A stretch of 36,053 nucleotides of DNA from Verrucomicrobiota bacterium (GTDB lineage Bacteria > Verrucomicrobiota > Verrucomicrobiia > Limisphaerales > JAEYXS01), in the NCBI GenBank assembly GCA_030834415.1, contig JAURFH010000016.1:1-36053 (forward strand). Reading direction: 5' to 3'. Shown in pieces: positions 1 through 7,844 of this stretch. How positions within the stretch are numbered: the first letter of the stretch is position 1; each line of letters begins with the position of its first letter. Position numbers and translations under genes: made by a program. The notes beneath the pieces were generated by a model. That model was not told the DNA's origin. It was given only the letters and a program-made list of their open reading frames with translations, and did not search any database.

Positions 1-2
1 TT

Positions 3-353
3 GGAACCAGAGTCCTGTACCGCGCCTACACACGAGACGGCAGGGACAAAACTCACGAGGGGCTGGATGTTGGGCTTTTCACGGGTAACGCATCTAACAA
101 TGCGGACGTGGTGGCGCTGATGGCCGGGGAGATTCCGTGCGGTCACTACAAGACGGCGCAGAGCGAGATTGGGCTATGGTATATAGAACAGGGCATGACT
201 TACGGATGCCGTATCAGCGTCCCGCCCGAGCAGGGTAAGTTCATAGGCCAGATAACCGTGGGGTGGAAAGAAGAGCCACCTGATGTAGATGCGTACCGCA
301 CATTGCTGCGCATCGGTGCAACCATGCTCTCTAAGAGCAAACAGCAACTTTAA
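3..353 (+). CDS. C-terminal part of an unrecognised phage protein (cut by window edge)
   Basis: The reading frame is open from the left edge to a TAA at 351-353, so the true start lies outside the window. A GTG at 108 is the first conventional start, but the frame upstream of it reads as ordinary protein (GTRVLYRAYTRDG), which argues that the gene continues leftwards. The visible 116 residues are soluble, with several Trp and Tyr and no membrane segment. I recognise no domain. It lies 9 bases before the holin gene, preceded by a normal GGAG ribosome site, so it belongs to the late lysis/virion unit and may be a structural or lysis-associated protein. Function unknown. Confidence 0.7.
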   Translation, partial: GTRVLYRAYTRDGRDKTHEGLDVGLFTGNASNNADVVALMAGEIPCGHYKTAQSEIGLWYIEQGMTYGCRISVPPEQGKFIGQITVGWKEEPPDVDAYRTLLRIGATMLSKSKQQL

Positions 354-362
354 GGAGCGACC

Positions 363-857
363 ATGTTTGATCTACTCAGCGGCGGCTTACTCGGTGGCAT
401 CTTTGGCGGGGTCTTCCGGCTTGCTCCGGAGGTACTGAAGTTTTTCGACAAGAAAAACGAGCGCCAGCATGAACTGTCGATGTTCGATAAGCAGTGCGAC
501 CTGGAGAAGGTCCGGGGGCAGCAGAAGCTCGCTGAAATCGGGGCCGCTCGGGATGCTGCGATCGACGTGGGGGTCATGGATGCTTTTAACTCCGCCATTC
601 AGCAGCAGGCCGAAATGGTCAAGGCAGCCGGCGGTTGGTCCGCTGCGCTCTCCGCCAGCGTTCGCCCGGTGGTAACGTACTGGGTGCTGCTGATCTGGTC
701 CTTTGCCCATATCTGGTTTGCCTGGAATGCCTGGGCAAATGGCCTTCCCCCGGCTGAAGTGTTCAAGCAGATCATGTCTCCTGACTTTGCCGCGCTTCTT
801 TCTGGCACCATCAATTTCTGGTTCTTGGACCGCACTTTGAAACAGCGGGGGCTGTGA
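363..857 (+). CDS. putative holin (three-transmembrane type)
   Basis: A 164-residue membrane protein with a Gly-rich hydrophobic N-terminus (about 1-20), a charged central helix (about 28-88), a clear membrane segment at about 103-121 (WVLLIWSFAHIWFAW) and a third hydrophobic stretch at about 142-155. This arrangement matches the three-helix holins found beside phage and gene-transfer-agent lysozymes. Holins collect in the inner membrane and open it so that endolysin can reach the cell wall. The start follows TAAGGAGCGACC, a good ribosome site. The stop TGA overlaps the ATG of the lysozyme gene (TGATG), so the two are translationally coupled. The holin assignment rests on topology and context, and no experimental homologue is named. 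Confidence 0.72.
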   Translation: MFDLLSGGLLGGIFGGVFRLAPEVLKFFDKKNERQHELSMFDKQCDLEKVRGQQKLAEIGAARDAAIDVGVMDAFNSAIQQQAEMVKAAGGWSAALSASVRPVVTYWVLLIWSFAHIWFAWNAWANGLPPAEVFKQIMSPDFAALLSGTINFWFLDRTLKQRGL

Positions 858-1300
858 TGAACCTGGAGCTTGCCGCAGAGTTGTGCCGCAGGTTCGAGGG
901 CTTCAGGGCGAAGCCCTATCTGTGCCCGGCTGGTGTCCCCACCATCGGGTACGGGTCTACGTACTACGCCGACGGCCGCAAAGTCCAACTCATCGACCGC
1001 CCAATGGATGAGCCTGCGGCCCGGGCCCTTTTGATGGTGGAACTGGAGCATACCTATGCCCCGGGGGTCATTCGTCTCTGCCCGGGCCTGATTACGGACG
1101 TGCCTAAATTCAACGCCATCGTGGACTTTGTCTACAACCTTGGGATTGGCCGGTTGCAGACCAGCACACTCCGTAGGAAAATCAACGCCAAAGACTGGGA
1201 TGGCGCAAAAGAGCAATTGATGCTTTGGACGCGGGGAGGCGGCAAAGTGCTGCCCGGCCTAGTTAAACGGCGTACCGCTGAGTGCGCACTGATTGGATAA
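857..1300 (+). CDS. endolysin, GH24 (T4-type) lysozyme
   Basis: A 147-residue muramidase that would cleave the glycan backbone of peptidoglycan at the end of infection. With the start at ATG 857, the catalytic signature is Glu14 in RFEGF, Cys23 and Thr29 in PTIGYG. The spacing Glu-8-Cys-5-Thr is that of the GH24 triad, with Cys in place of the T4 Asp; this variant is known in the family. There is no signal peptide, so it depends on the holin. A GTG at 854 is an alternative start, but TGATG coupling to the holin stop favours 857. Its length is typical of phage GH24 enzymes. Confident assignment. Confidence 0.93.
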   Translation: MNLELAAELCRRFEGFRAKPYLCPAGVPTIGYGSTYYADGRKVQLIDRPMDEPAARALLMVELEHTYAPGVIRLCPGLITDVPKFNAIVDFVYNLGIGRLQTSTLRRKINAKDWDGAKEQLMLWTRGGGKVLPGLVKRRTAECALIG

Positions 1301-1302
1301 CC

Positions 1303-3300
1303 ATGCCGCTGCAAAAACTCCAACTTAAGCCGGGGGTCAATCGCGAATCGACCAGTTTGGCCAACGAAGGCACGTGGTTCGAGATGGACAAAGTGCGCTT
1401 CCGGTCCGGCTATCCGGAAAAACTTGGGGGGTGGACCAAGGACACCGGATCAGCCAATACTACCGGGGGTGAGGCTGCTCCCCCGACGGGCTCGTTTTGG
1501 GGCGTGTGCCGGTCGCTGTTTAACTGGGTCACGGTTGCAAGCTTTAACCTGATGGGCGTTGGGACCAACCTAAAATACTACATTCAGCAGACGGCCAACG
1601 GCACGTTTTACGACGTCACCCCGATCAGGGCAACGGACACTGTTGCTTCCAACGCCTTCACCACCGTCAACACCAGCACGACGGTCACGGTCAACGACAC
1701 GGGGCACGGGGCGCAGGCCAACGACTTTGTCACCATTTCTGGTGTGGCGTCTGCTGTCAACGGCATCCCGGCTGCAAGCCTGAACAAAGAGTTTCAGATC
1801 GTCTCCATCGTGAGCGGGAATGCCTACACGATTGTGGTGGATACTGCCGCAACTTCTAGCGGTACTACGGGGGCGGCCACCTTCACCTATCAGATCACTA
1901 CGGGCAGCGACATCTATACGACGGGCGTGGGGTGGGGCGCTGGGGGTTGGGGCGGTATCACATCCGGATATGCAAGCACCGGGTGGGGCAGCCCGGCCCC
2001 CGCTGGGGTGGGTATTGGAACGCAACTTCGCTTGTGGAGCCAGGACAACTACGGCGACTACCTTGTAATGAACCCGCGAGGCGGCCCAATTTATTTGTGG
2101 GTTCCCGCAGCTGCTCCGGCCACTTATTACCGCGCGCAGGTTCTATCTCCCAGCAATGCCAATACCCAGGACAGCATTCAATACTGGTTGACGGATACCT
2201 CTTGCCCGAATATTTGCAACATCGTCGCAACCTCAGACACCTCTCGGTTTGTGATTGCGTTTGGCTGCAATGAGTTGCCCGCTACAAAAGGAGCAGCCGC
2301 GTCCACGGTATGTGATCCGTTGCTTGTTCGCTGGTCTGATCAAGAAAACTATGCGGTATGGTGGCCAGAGGCGACTAACCAAGCGGGGTCATACCGCTTA
2401 AACATTGGCTCGTCCATCGTAGCCCAACTTCAGTCTCGTCAGGAAATCTTGGTGTGGACCGACGCTGCCCTGTATTCCATGCAGTATCTTGGCCCGCCGT
2501 ACGTGTGGGGCTTCCAGATTCTTGGTGACAACATCTCCATCATGGGGCCGAACTCGGTTGCAACGGCTGCAAACATCACCTTTTGGATGGGCACGGACAA
2601 GTTCTACATGTACTCCGGTCGTGTGGAAACGCTCTACTGCCCTCTTCGCCAATACATTTTTGGCAACATCAACCTGTCCCAGCGGTACCAGTTCTTTGCC
2701 AGCACAAACGAGAACTACAACGAAATTTGGTTCTTCTACTGCTCGTCGAATTCAAACATCATTGACCGCTACGTCATCTATAACTACCTGGAGCAGACCT
2801 GGGCCTATGGCAATCTCAGCCGGACGGCGTGGCTCGACACGGCGCTGCGCGGCTATCCGGTTGCTGCCACCACGGGGAGCCTGTTGGTGTACCACGAAAA
2901 TGGCGTGGATGACGGCACCACTAACCCGCCCACCGCAATCGAGTCCTACATTCAGTCTGCCGACTTCAATATCGGGGATGGGCACAACTACGGGTTTGTG
3001 TGGCGGGTGATCCCTGACGTGACCTTTGATGGGTCTTACGTCAACCAGCCCGCAGTAACCTTCTCCATGAAGCCGCGCCAGAACCCTGGATCGCTTTACT
3101 CCGCTACGGCGGCTGAGGGCGTGACTAGTGCGCAGAACTATCAGACGCAGCGCAACTACATTGTCCAAGAGTTCACCGAGATCATCTACACCCGGGTCCG
3201 TGGGCGGCAGATGGCTTTCAAGATTAGCTCTGATGGACTTGGTGTGAACTGGCAGCTTGGTGTGCCTTCAATTGATGTGCGCCCGGACGGCCGGAGATAA
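1303..3300 (+). CDS. virion protein, probable gp10-like DNA-stabilisation/head-tail protein
   Basis: A 665-residue protein beginning MPLQKLQLKPGVNRE. The opening resembles that of P22 gp10-type packaged-DNA stabilisation proteins (MPIQQLPLMKGV), which plug the portal and connect the tail in podoviruses. The body is rich in Thr, Ser, Gly, Tyr and Trp, as expected for a beta-rich virion protein, with a low-complexity GWGAGGWGG stretch near residues 210-220. The start at ATG 1303 is preferred over an upstream GTG at 1282, because 1303 gives the conserved N-terminus and lies 3 bases after the lysozyme stop. The structural role is fairly safe; the exact gp10 equivalence rests on the N-terminus and gene position only. 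Confidence 0.65.
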   Translation: MPLQKLQLKPGVNRESTSLANEGTWFEMDKVRFRSGYPEKLGGWTKDTGSANTTGGEAAPPTGSFWGVCRSLFNWVTVASFNLMGVGTNLKYYIQQTANGTFYDVTPIRATDTVASNAFTTVNTSTTVTVNDTGHGAQANDFVTISGVASAVNGIPAASLNKEFQIVSIVSGNAYTIVVDTAATSSGTTGAATFTYQITTGSDIYTTGVGWGAGGWGGITSGYASTGWGSPAPAGVGIGTQLRLWSQDNYGDYLVMNPRGGPIYLWVPAAAPATYYRAQVLSPSNANTQDSIQYWLTDTSCPNICNIVATSDTSRFVIAFGCNELPATKGAAASTVCDPLLVRWSDQENYAVWWPEATNQAGSYRLNIGSSIVAQLQSRQEILVWTDAALYSMQYLGPPYVWGFQILGDNISIMGPNSVATAANITFWMGTDKFYMYSGRVETLYCPLRQYIFGNINLSQRYQFFASTNENYNEIWFFYCSSNSNIIDRYVIYNYLEQTWAYGNLSRTAWLDTALRGYPVAATTGSLLVYHENGVDDGTTNPPTAIESYIQSADFNIGDGHNYGFVWRVIPDVTFDGSYVNQPAVTFSMKPRQNPGSLYSATAAEGVTSAQNYQTQRNYIVQEFTEIIYTRVRGRQMAFKISSDGLGVNWQLGVPSIDVRPDGRR

Positions 3301-3303
3301 CGC

Positions 3304-4695
3304 ATGACGCTGATTGTCACCTCTGAGTTTGAACTCAACCGGGTTACGGCACCGCGTCTACCCACCGCGCCTCTTGAGTATGAGAAGAGATTCCATGACC
3401 AATTTTCCGATGTCCTGCGCCTGTACTTCAATCGGCTCGACAACATTCTGGGGCAGCTTGTAGCAACTATGGACACAATCCCTATTTCTATTGGCGGCAC
3501 CAACACCGATGCGTTTGGCCGGCTTCGAGTCAGTGAACCGTATACCCTGTTTGATAGTCAGAGCCGGTATGCTGCTGATAACCAGTTCAGCACCTCCACT
3601 TCTGGCACTGGCACTTCTACCTTCAATACCAATCAGTCCAGTGTCAGCATGGCCGTGACGGGCGCTGGTGTGGGTTCCGTTGTGCGGCAGTCGTACCGCA
3701 ATATGCTGTATCAACCGGGCAAGGGCTTGCTGGCCCTTGCTACGTTTCAGATGGACAACGGGTCATCTGCCAACCTCACACAGAGGGTGGGCTACTTCAA
3801 CACGCAAAACGGCGTATTTTTCCAGCGCACAGGTGGCGTCAATTCGTTCGTGATGCGTTCATACACAACGGGCACGGCAAGTGACGCTAGATTTGCCAAC
3901 CAAGCAAACTGGAATGGCGACAAACTTGATGGCACGGGAGCGTCCGGCCTGACGCTTGATCTGACGCATCCTCAAATTCTTTGGATGGACTTTGAGTGGC
4001 TTGGCGTGGGGTCGGTTCGGTGTGGCTTCATCATCAACGGCCAGTACATCGTTTGCCACACGTTTGATACCGCCAACGTCTACGGAACCACGGTGTATAT
4101 GACGACGGCTATCCTGCCGGTTCGTTATGAAATTACCACCACAACGTCGGCAGTTGCCGCCACCCTGACGCAGATTTGCTCCTCTGTTATATCGGAGGGG
4201 GGCTTCGAGGCCACGTCGATTGAGCACGTTGCTAGACGTACGACGGTGCTTGGCACCATTAATACAGCCGCCAACTTCCTACCAGTGGTATCAATTCGGC
4301 TGGCGTCAACTGCACTTGGCGCGGTGGTGCTGCCCAACCGAATCCAGTTCCAGCCAACCACCCTGCAAAACTACGAAGTAGCTCTCATCAAGAACCCGGT
4401 TTTGACGGGGGCGACTTGGGCAGCAACGGTTCCATCGGACAGCAACGTCGAGTTTGATGTTGCTGCCACGGCGATTGCCACGGCAGGGACGATTGTCCAG
4501 ACCGCCTATATCTCAAGCTCGGGCGGCGGCGGGCAGGCAGATACGATCTCTCCGACAGGATTTAACTGGGATCAGCAACTTGGCGTGTCGCTGACAAACG
4601 TAAGTGATATTTATACCCTGGGCGTCCGCACAATTTCTGGCGCTACGACCGGCGATGGCGTCGGGTCGATCTCTTTCTACGATTTGACGCAGTAA
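3304..4695 (+). CDS. virion structural protein of unknown role
   Basis: A 463-residue protein. Residues about 24-50 form a predicted helix (EKRFHDQFSDVLRLYFNRLDN) of a kind seen at the N-terminus of phage tail-associated proteins. Residues 65-90 carry the recurrent phage motif DAFGRLRVSEPYTLFDSQ. The rest is Thr/Ser/Gly/Ala-rich and looks like beta structure, consistent with an adsorption or tail-surface protein. It lies 3 bases downstream of the gp10-like gene and 42 bases before the next gene, inside the late block. I cannot tell a fibre, collar or decoration role from sequence alone. Confidence 0.65.
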   Translation: MTLIVTSEFELNRVTAPRLPTAPLEYEKRFHDQFSDVLRLYFNRLDNILGQLVATMDTIPISIGGTNTDAFGRLRVSEPYTLFDSQSRYAADNQFSTSTSGTGTSTFNTNQSSVSMAVTGAGVGSVVRQSYRNMLYQPGKGLLALATFQMDNGSSANLTQRVGYFNTQNGVFFQRTGGVNSFVMRSYTTGTASDARFANQANWNGDKLDGTGASGLTLDLTHPQILWMDFEWLGVGSVRCGFIINGQYIVCHTFDTANVYGTTVYMTTAILPVRYEITTTTSAVAATLTQICSSVISEGGFEATSIEHVARRTTVLGTINTAANFLPVVSIRLASTALGAVVLPNRIQFQPTTLQNYEVALIKNPVLTGATWAATVPSDSNVEFDVAATAIATAGTIVQTAYISSSGGGGQADTISPTGFNWDQQLGVSLTNVSDIYTLGVRTISGATTGDGVGSISFYDLTQ

Positions 4696-4737
4696 TTGCC
4701 CACCCCGTGATACGATTATTAAGCAAGGAGTACCCCC

Positions 4738-6882
4738 ATGGCCGCTGAAGATCAAGGCATCATGTCTCTGCCGCAAGGTGCGGGGACCGAGGCCCCCGCA
4801 CCATTGTCGTTGGAAGACTCGTACGATGCCGTACAGACAGGCCTGAGTACTGCTTCTCCCCAAGCTTCTGCCGACATACAGGAACTGATGCGCAGCATCA
4901 CTCCTGCGCTGGATCAACTCTCCGATGAGGACCTGCAAAAGATGCTGGAAATTGTCCAGTATCTTTACGAAGGCGGGGAGGCGGAATACGCCAAGCGGCG
5001 GCAAGAAGCGATTAGCTCCGGGGCGATTGAACAGGATGACCTGCCCGAGGATTTTGATCCGGAAGTGCTGTCGGCAATCGGCACTGTTGTCATGCAAGCG
5101 CTCCAGCAACGTCAAGGGGGAACCCAGCAGGAAATGCCGGCTCCCCCGGCCCAATTTGCCCGGGGTGGGATTGCTGAAGCGGCACGTCTAGTGGCATCTC
5201 GGGGCCGGGATGGCGACACCATGCTGGCCCATATCAATCCGAAGGAAGCACGTCTTCTGCGCAGCCATGGTGGCTCGGGCACGATCAACCCAAAAACCGG
5301 GTTGCCCGAGTACAAAAATATCTTCCAGAAGATTGGTGGTGCGATCAAGTCCGCATTCAAGTCGGTTGTTAATGCAGTCAAACCGATTTTGAAATCTCCG
5401 ATTGGTCGAATCTTGGCTACCGTTGCACTGGCCACGTTCCTCGGGCCTGTTGCTGGCGCTTTTGCGGCGCCCCTTGCTGCCGGTACTGTCACTCTTGCTG
5501 GCGGCGGCAACATCAAGCAGGCACTTGTAGCAGGGGCCACGGCCTACTTCGGTGCTCCTGGTGGCGCGGTTGCCGAGTATGTTGGCGCGGCGGGTATTAC
5601 CAACGTCGCGGCCAATGCTGCTGTCACGGCGGGTATTGTTGGAACGGGCGCGGGCCTGCTGTCTGGTCAAAAGCTCGCTGACGCCGTCAAGTCTGGTCTG
5701 ACCGCTGGCGCCACCAGTGGTCTCATGGCCGGCATGAAGAGCGGGTTTGGCACAACCACTCCCACCGGCTTGCCCCCTGGTTCCATGAGCCCCCAAAGCG
5801 TTCAAGATGCTGCACGGCCCGTTACCCCGGAGAGCGTCAGCACTCAGATTGAAGGCGGGACGCAGACTGCGCCGGTTGCTCCCCCTCCTGCGCCCGTTGC
5901 TCCCCCTGCACCTCCCGTCCTAACTTCGCCCGTTGCTCCCCCAAATCCGGTGATGCCGGAGCCCCTGGGCCCTGTCTCTCAGGGAGTGACGGCGGACCAA
6001 ATAATGGGCCCGTATGTTGAGCCCCCGATGATCAATATGGCGGCGCAAGGGACGGGTGCTCCGTATAGCCCCACTGCGGGCCTTCAACTGCCTCCGGGCG
6101 CGGCGCCAGAGGCGGGCTACACCGTGGCCGGAGCCCCGACCGGTACTCCTACTGCTGGCGACTCCTTCCAGCGGATGGCCGGCGGAATTGGCGACCTGAT
6201 GCAGGGTAAGGAAGGCGCGTTTGACACCGTCAAACAAGGCGCTTCTGATCTGTTCTTCCCCAAGACCATGTCGGCGGCGGAACTGCAAAACACAGAAGCC
6301 TTCCAAAATGCTCGGGCCAATGGCGCTTCGTACAGCGAAGCAATGAAGGCCGCCAGCGCCAACAACCCAGGCTTGCTGCGCCAGTACGGCCCCTTGGCTG
6401 CTGCCGGCGTGGGGGTGATGGGGCTTGCAGGTGGATTTACGCCGGGCGCGCCCCCTAAGCCAACTCTTGTTCCTTCGGCCAGGGGCCAGGACCTTATCAA
6501 TCAGGACCCCAGCAGGTACATGATTCAGGGGTTGCCCGGCGTTCAATACAGCGCCCAAGGCAACATCACGGGCTCTTCCTCTTGGAGCCCCTTCGCCTCG
6601 ATGGCGGATGTCCGAGCGCCAGCTTACGACTATCTCAACCCCCGGCGGGCCGCCTACGGCGGTATTGCCTCTTTGGCCACGGGCGGGTATCCTCGGAAAA
6701 CAGGAGCAATCAGCGGCCCTGGAACCGAAACGTCGGATTCCATCCCTGCGATGCTGTCTGACGGCGAATTTGTCATGACCGCCAAGGCCGTGAAGGCCAT
6801 GGGCAATGGCAGCCGCAGAGCCGGGGCGAAGAAAATGTACGCCCTTATGCATCAGCTTGAGCGCAACGCCTCGCGGGGATAA
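4738..6882 (+). CDS. large virion protein with tape-measure/ejection-protein features
   Basis: A 714-residue protein. Residues 1-135 are acidic and helical. Residues 141-190 contain the phage-typical GGIAEAARLVASRGRDGD and AHINPKEARLL segments. Residues about 221-260 are hydrophobic and Ala/Gly-rich (possible membrane insertion). Residues about 385-420 are Pro/Val-rich (APPPAPVAPPAPP). The C-terminus (about 656-690) has SDSIPAMLSDGEFVMTAKAV, a motif common at the end of tape-measure-like or internal virion proteins. The start follows AAGCAAGGAGTACCCCC. With the next three large genes it probably forms the set of internal proteins ejected into the host or lining the tail. A precise role cannot be assigned. 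Confidence 0.6.
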   Translation: MAAEDQGIMSLPQGAGTEAPAPLSLEDSYDAVQTGLSTASPQASADIQELMRSITPALDQLSDEDLQKMLEIVQYLYEGGEAEYAKRRQEAISSGAIEQDDLPEDFDPEVLSAIGTVVMQALQQRQGGTQQEMPAPPAQFARGGIAEAARLVASRGRDGDTMLAHINPKEARLLRSHGGSGTINPKTGLPEYKNIFQKIGGAIKSAFKSVVNAVKPILKSPIGRILATVALATFLGPVAGAFAAPLAAGTVTLAGGGNIKQALVAGATAYFGAPGGAVAEYVGAAGITNVAANAAVTAGIVGTGAGLLSGQKLADAVKSGLTAGATSGLMAGMKSGFGTTTPTGLPPGSMSPQSVQDAARPVTPESVSTQIEGGTQTAPVAPPPAPVAPPAPPVLTSPVAPPNPVMPEPLGPVSQGVTADQIMGPYVEPPMINMAAQGTGAPYSPTAGLQLPPGAAPEAGYTVAGAPTGTPTAGDSFQRMAGGIGDLMQGKEGAFDTVKQGASDLFFPKTMSAAELQNTEAFQNARANGASYSEAMKAASANNPGLLRQYGPLAAAGVGVMGLAGGFTPGAPPKPTLVPSARGQDLINQDPSRYMIQGLPGVQYSAQGNITGSSSWSPFASMADVRAPAYDYLNPRRAAYGGIASLATGGYPRKTGAISGPGTETSDSIPAMLSDGEFVMTAKAVKAMGNGSRRAGAKKMYALMHQLERNASRG

Positions 6883-6884
6883 AT

Positions 6885-7835
6885 ATGGCTAACGAAGTCA
6901 CCGAACAAATAGTCCGGGAAACGCCGGAAATTGAGGCCTACAAGCTAGGCCTTTTGAAGTCTGCGCAGGCGCTTCAAATGCCTACGCTCCCCAACTACCA
7001 AGTTGCGGGGCTTCAGCAGGGGCAGCTTGATGCGCTGCGGGCGGGGCAGCAGGGCATTGGGGCGTATCTGCCGTACCTGCAACAGGGAACGACTACGTTG
7101 GGCGCCGGCGCCGGCACGGTAGGACAGGGCATTGCCAGCTTGTACGGCGCTGCTGGGGGCTACGATCCGCGTATGGGCATGGCCTTCATGAACCCGTACA
7201 TGCAGTCGGTCATTGATCAGTCGCTGCAAGAGATCAACCGCCAAGGCGATCTGTCCCGTCAGAATCTGCAAGCGCAGGCTGTTCGGGCAGGCGCGTTTGG
7301 TGGCAGCCGCGAAGGCGTCCAGAGGGCAGAGCTGGAGCGGGGGCTGTCTCAGACCCGCAATCAAGCCATCATCAGCGCGCTGCAATCGGGCTATGGTGCG
7401 GCGCAGCAGCAGGCTCAGCAGGCCTTTGAACAGCAGCAGCAACGCCAGTTGGCCATGGGCCAAGGTCTGGGATCGCTGGGCAGTCAGTTGGGCACCATGG
7501 GTATCCAGCAGGCCGCGCTTGGTCAGACTGCTCAAAACTTGGGCCAGAACGACGTCAACTTCCAATTCAACCTGGGTTCCATCCAGCAAAAGCAGCAGCA
7601 AGCCGAACTCGATGCACTGCGCGCTTCGCAGATGCAGCAGGCCATGCAGCCGTACCAGCAACTCGCCTTTGTGTCGGACATCTACAAGGGTGCGCCTTCC
7701 TCGCAAATGTCGATCACGCAGGCGCAGCAGCCCGCACCAAGCCCGTTCCAGCAGATCGCGGGCCTGGGCACTGCCGCTCTTGCCGGCGCGGCCGCGTTTG
7801 GCGGAAAAGACTCGACCAAGACCTCACTTTTCTAA
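6885..7835 (+). CDS. Gln-rich internal virion or tail protein
   Basis: A 316-residue, Gln/Ala/Gly-rich protein, largely helical. Residues 102-150 hold a block that recurs in aquatic phages: MNPYMQSVIDQSLQEINRQ, followed by AQAVRAGAFGGSREGV. Residues 165-250 are a long Gln-rich helix with little hydrophobic content until a short Ala/Gly stretch at the C-terminus (about 290-305). The start ATG lies 3 bases after the preceding stop and has a weak ribosome site (CGCGGGGATAAAT), suggesting coupling. Position between two other large virion genes supports an internal/ejection or tail role. Exact function unknown. Confidence 0.6.
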   Translation: MANEVTEQIVRETPEIEAYKLGLLKSAQALQMPTLPNYQVAGLQQGQLDALRAGQQGIGAYLPYLQQGTTTLGAGAGTVGQGIASLYGAAGGYDPRMGMAFMNPYMQSVIDQSLQEINRQGDLSRQNLQAQAVRAGAFGGSREGVQRAELERGLSQTRNQAIISALQSGYGAAQQQAQQAFEQQQQRQLAMGQGLGSLGSQLGTMGIQQAALGQTAQNLGQNDVNFQFNLGSIQQKQQQAELDALRASQMQQAMQPYQQLAFVSDIYKGAPSSQMSITQAQQPAPSPFQQIAGLGTAALAGAAAFGGKDSTKTSLF

Positions 7836-7844
7836 GGCCGCACG

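Noticed and set aside
599-1216. Long antisense frames under the late genes (also 5920-6852, 9249-10289, 11873-13813, 19516-20550 and 20881-22122)
   Set aside because: They lie opposite clear genes in GC-rich DNA, lack ribosome sites and known motifs, and are expected third-position shadows.
4684-4716. Promoter before the 4738 gene (TTGACG and TACGAT)
   Set aside because: The spacer would be 21 bases, too long, and neither box is strong. The gene is probably read from upstream.
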